From the NCBI GenBank assembly GCA_041912595.1, contig JAYRMR010000001.1:62001-126000 (forward strand): a DNA stretch of 64,000 nucleotides, given 5' to 3'. The notes beneath the pieces are model-generated. The model was not told the DNA's origin. It saw only the letters and a list, made by a program, of their open reading frames with translations, and ran no database searches. The DNA is from Roseateles_B sp041912595 (GTDB taxonomy: Bacteria; Pseudomonadota; Gammaproteobacteria; Burkholderiales; Burkholderiaceae_C). This document shows positions 63,280 to 64,000 of the stretch, piece after piece. The position numbers and the translations under genes were made by a program. Each line of letters starts with the position of its first letter. The stretch's first letter is position 1.

Positions 63280-64000
63280 TCAGATGATGCGCGAGAACTG
63301 CGCGCGGGTCCGGTCGGCCTGGAGATAGCGGTCAAAGACCATGGCCACCGCCCGCACGAAGTACCAGCCCAGCGGCGTCACCTGGATCGCCTCCGGCTCG
63401 ACGACGACGAGCCCCGTGTCCTGCATGGACGTCAGCAGCTCCAGCTCGCTGCGGAAGTAGTCCCGCACGCGGATCAGGTGCGCCACCTCGATGGACTCGA
63501 ACTCCACGCGCCCCTGGCACATCAGGGCCATGATCATGGCGCGGCGCACGAGGTCGTCCCGGTTGAGGGCCAGGCCGCGCTGGATGGGCAGCTGGCCCTG
63601 GCGGATGGCGTCGTAGTACTCGGGCAGCGTCTTGGCGTTCTGGCTGTAGGTCGCGCCCACACGGCCGATGGCCGATACCCCGAGACCGATCAGGTCGCAG
63701 TCCGGCTGCGTGCTGTAGCCCTGGAAGTTGCGGTGCAGTCGGCCCTGGCGCTTGGCGACGGCCAGCGAGTCGTTGGGCAGCGCGAAGTGGTCCATGCCGA
63801 TGTAGGCATAGCCATGGCCCACGAAGCCGCTCAGTGCGGTCGACAGCATGGTCAGCTTGGACGCGGCGACCGGCAGCTGCGTGGCGTCGATGCGGCGCTG
63901 CGGCTTGAAGCGCGTGGGCAGATGCGCATAGCCGTAGAGCGCGATGCGGTCCGGGCGCAGCGTGGCCACCTGCTGGATCGTGCGCTGGAAGCTCTCCGGC
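63280..64000 (-). CDS. hemN: oxygen-independent coproporphyrinogen III oxidase, 3' part
   Basis: The C-terminal 239 residues of a HemN-type radical SAM enzyme (anaerobic heme synthesis); the gene continues beyond the right edge and the radical SAM cluster lies outside. Visible landmarks are RIALYGYAHLPTRFKPQRRI, GYAYIGMDHFALPNDSLAVA, RNFQGYSTQPDCDLIGLG, SAIGRVGATYSQN and the C-terminal winged domain with VRDYFRSELELL and TPLGWYFVRAVAMVFDRYL. It neighbours the SafE-like gene, an arrangement tied to cbb3 oxidase and low-oxygen metabolism. Confidence 0.95.
   Translation of the reverse strand, partial: PESFQRTIQQVATLRPDRIALYGYAHLPTRFKPQRRIDATQLPVAASKLTMLSTALSGFVGHGYAYIGMDHFALPNDSLAVAKRQGRLHRNFQGYSTQPDCDLIGLGVSAIGRVGATYSQNAKTLPEYYDAIRQGQLPIQRGLALNRDDLVRRAMIMALMCQGRVEFESIEVAHLIRVRDYFRSELELLTSMQDTGLVVVEPEAIQVTPLGWYFVRAVAMVFDRYLQADRTRAQFSRII

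Overview
This is a very GC-rich chromosomal window from a betaproteobacterium, most likely order Burkholderiales (Rubrivivax/Leptothrix/Comamonadaceae-like). The evidence is nearly exclusive G/C at third codon positions, the gene order cysS - alkA-type glycosylase - accA - tilS - lysC - tRNA-Ser, a beta-proteobacterial HU with a Lys/Ala tail, an ETF-ubiquinone oxidoreductase, and hemN next to a SafE-type membrane protein. No complete prophage, insertion sequence, CRISPR array or rRNA was found.

Region 1 (about 1-29650) is an accessory surface-glycan locus centred on ADP-heptose. Plus-strand genes encode an SDR, a GmhB-type phosphatase and a glycosyltransferase, then HldC, HldA, GmhA and a large GH1-like/GT-like fusion. 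Facing them is a seven-gene minus-strand operon (22440 to 15080) with start/stop overlaps. It encodes GT4, a degenerate GmhB paralogue, GT9, GT2, GT9, GT4 and a UDP-glucuronate decarboxylase-like enzyme. Between the arms sit a sigma-54-dependent response regulator and two hybrid histidine kinases. Good -24/-12 matches lie upstream of both glycan operons, suggesting the whole locus is one sigma-54 regulon. Downstream are an outer-membrane barrel, two envelope lipoproteins, a second small operon (GT, amidohydrolase, GT4) and a Gly/Gln/Tyr/Ser-rich prion-like protein.

Region 2 (29992-45242) is mixed metabolism: HU, a B12-binding-type radical SAM protein, a secreted cyclodextrin glucanotransferase divergent from a lipase-like lipoprotein, a Cds1-like PLP enzyme, YceH, an SDR, ETF-QO behind a strong TetR-type palindrome, and a PaiB-GNAT pair divergent from a MocR regulator.

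Region 3 (45435-64000) is mostly housekeeping: methionine aminopeptidase, tRNA-Ser(GCT), aspartokinase, TilS, AccA, DNA glycosylase, CysS, a TPR protein, two cyclophilins, LpxH, MtfA, ClpA/ClpS, a cold-shock protein, isocitrate dehydrogenase, a SafE-like protein and the 3' part of hemN. Embedded at 56150-57549 is a small phage-like regulatory switch: a BcepMu gp16-like DNA-binding protein with a partner gene, divergent from an S24-fold repressor whose catalytic Ser and Lys are both replaced.
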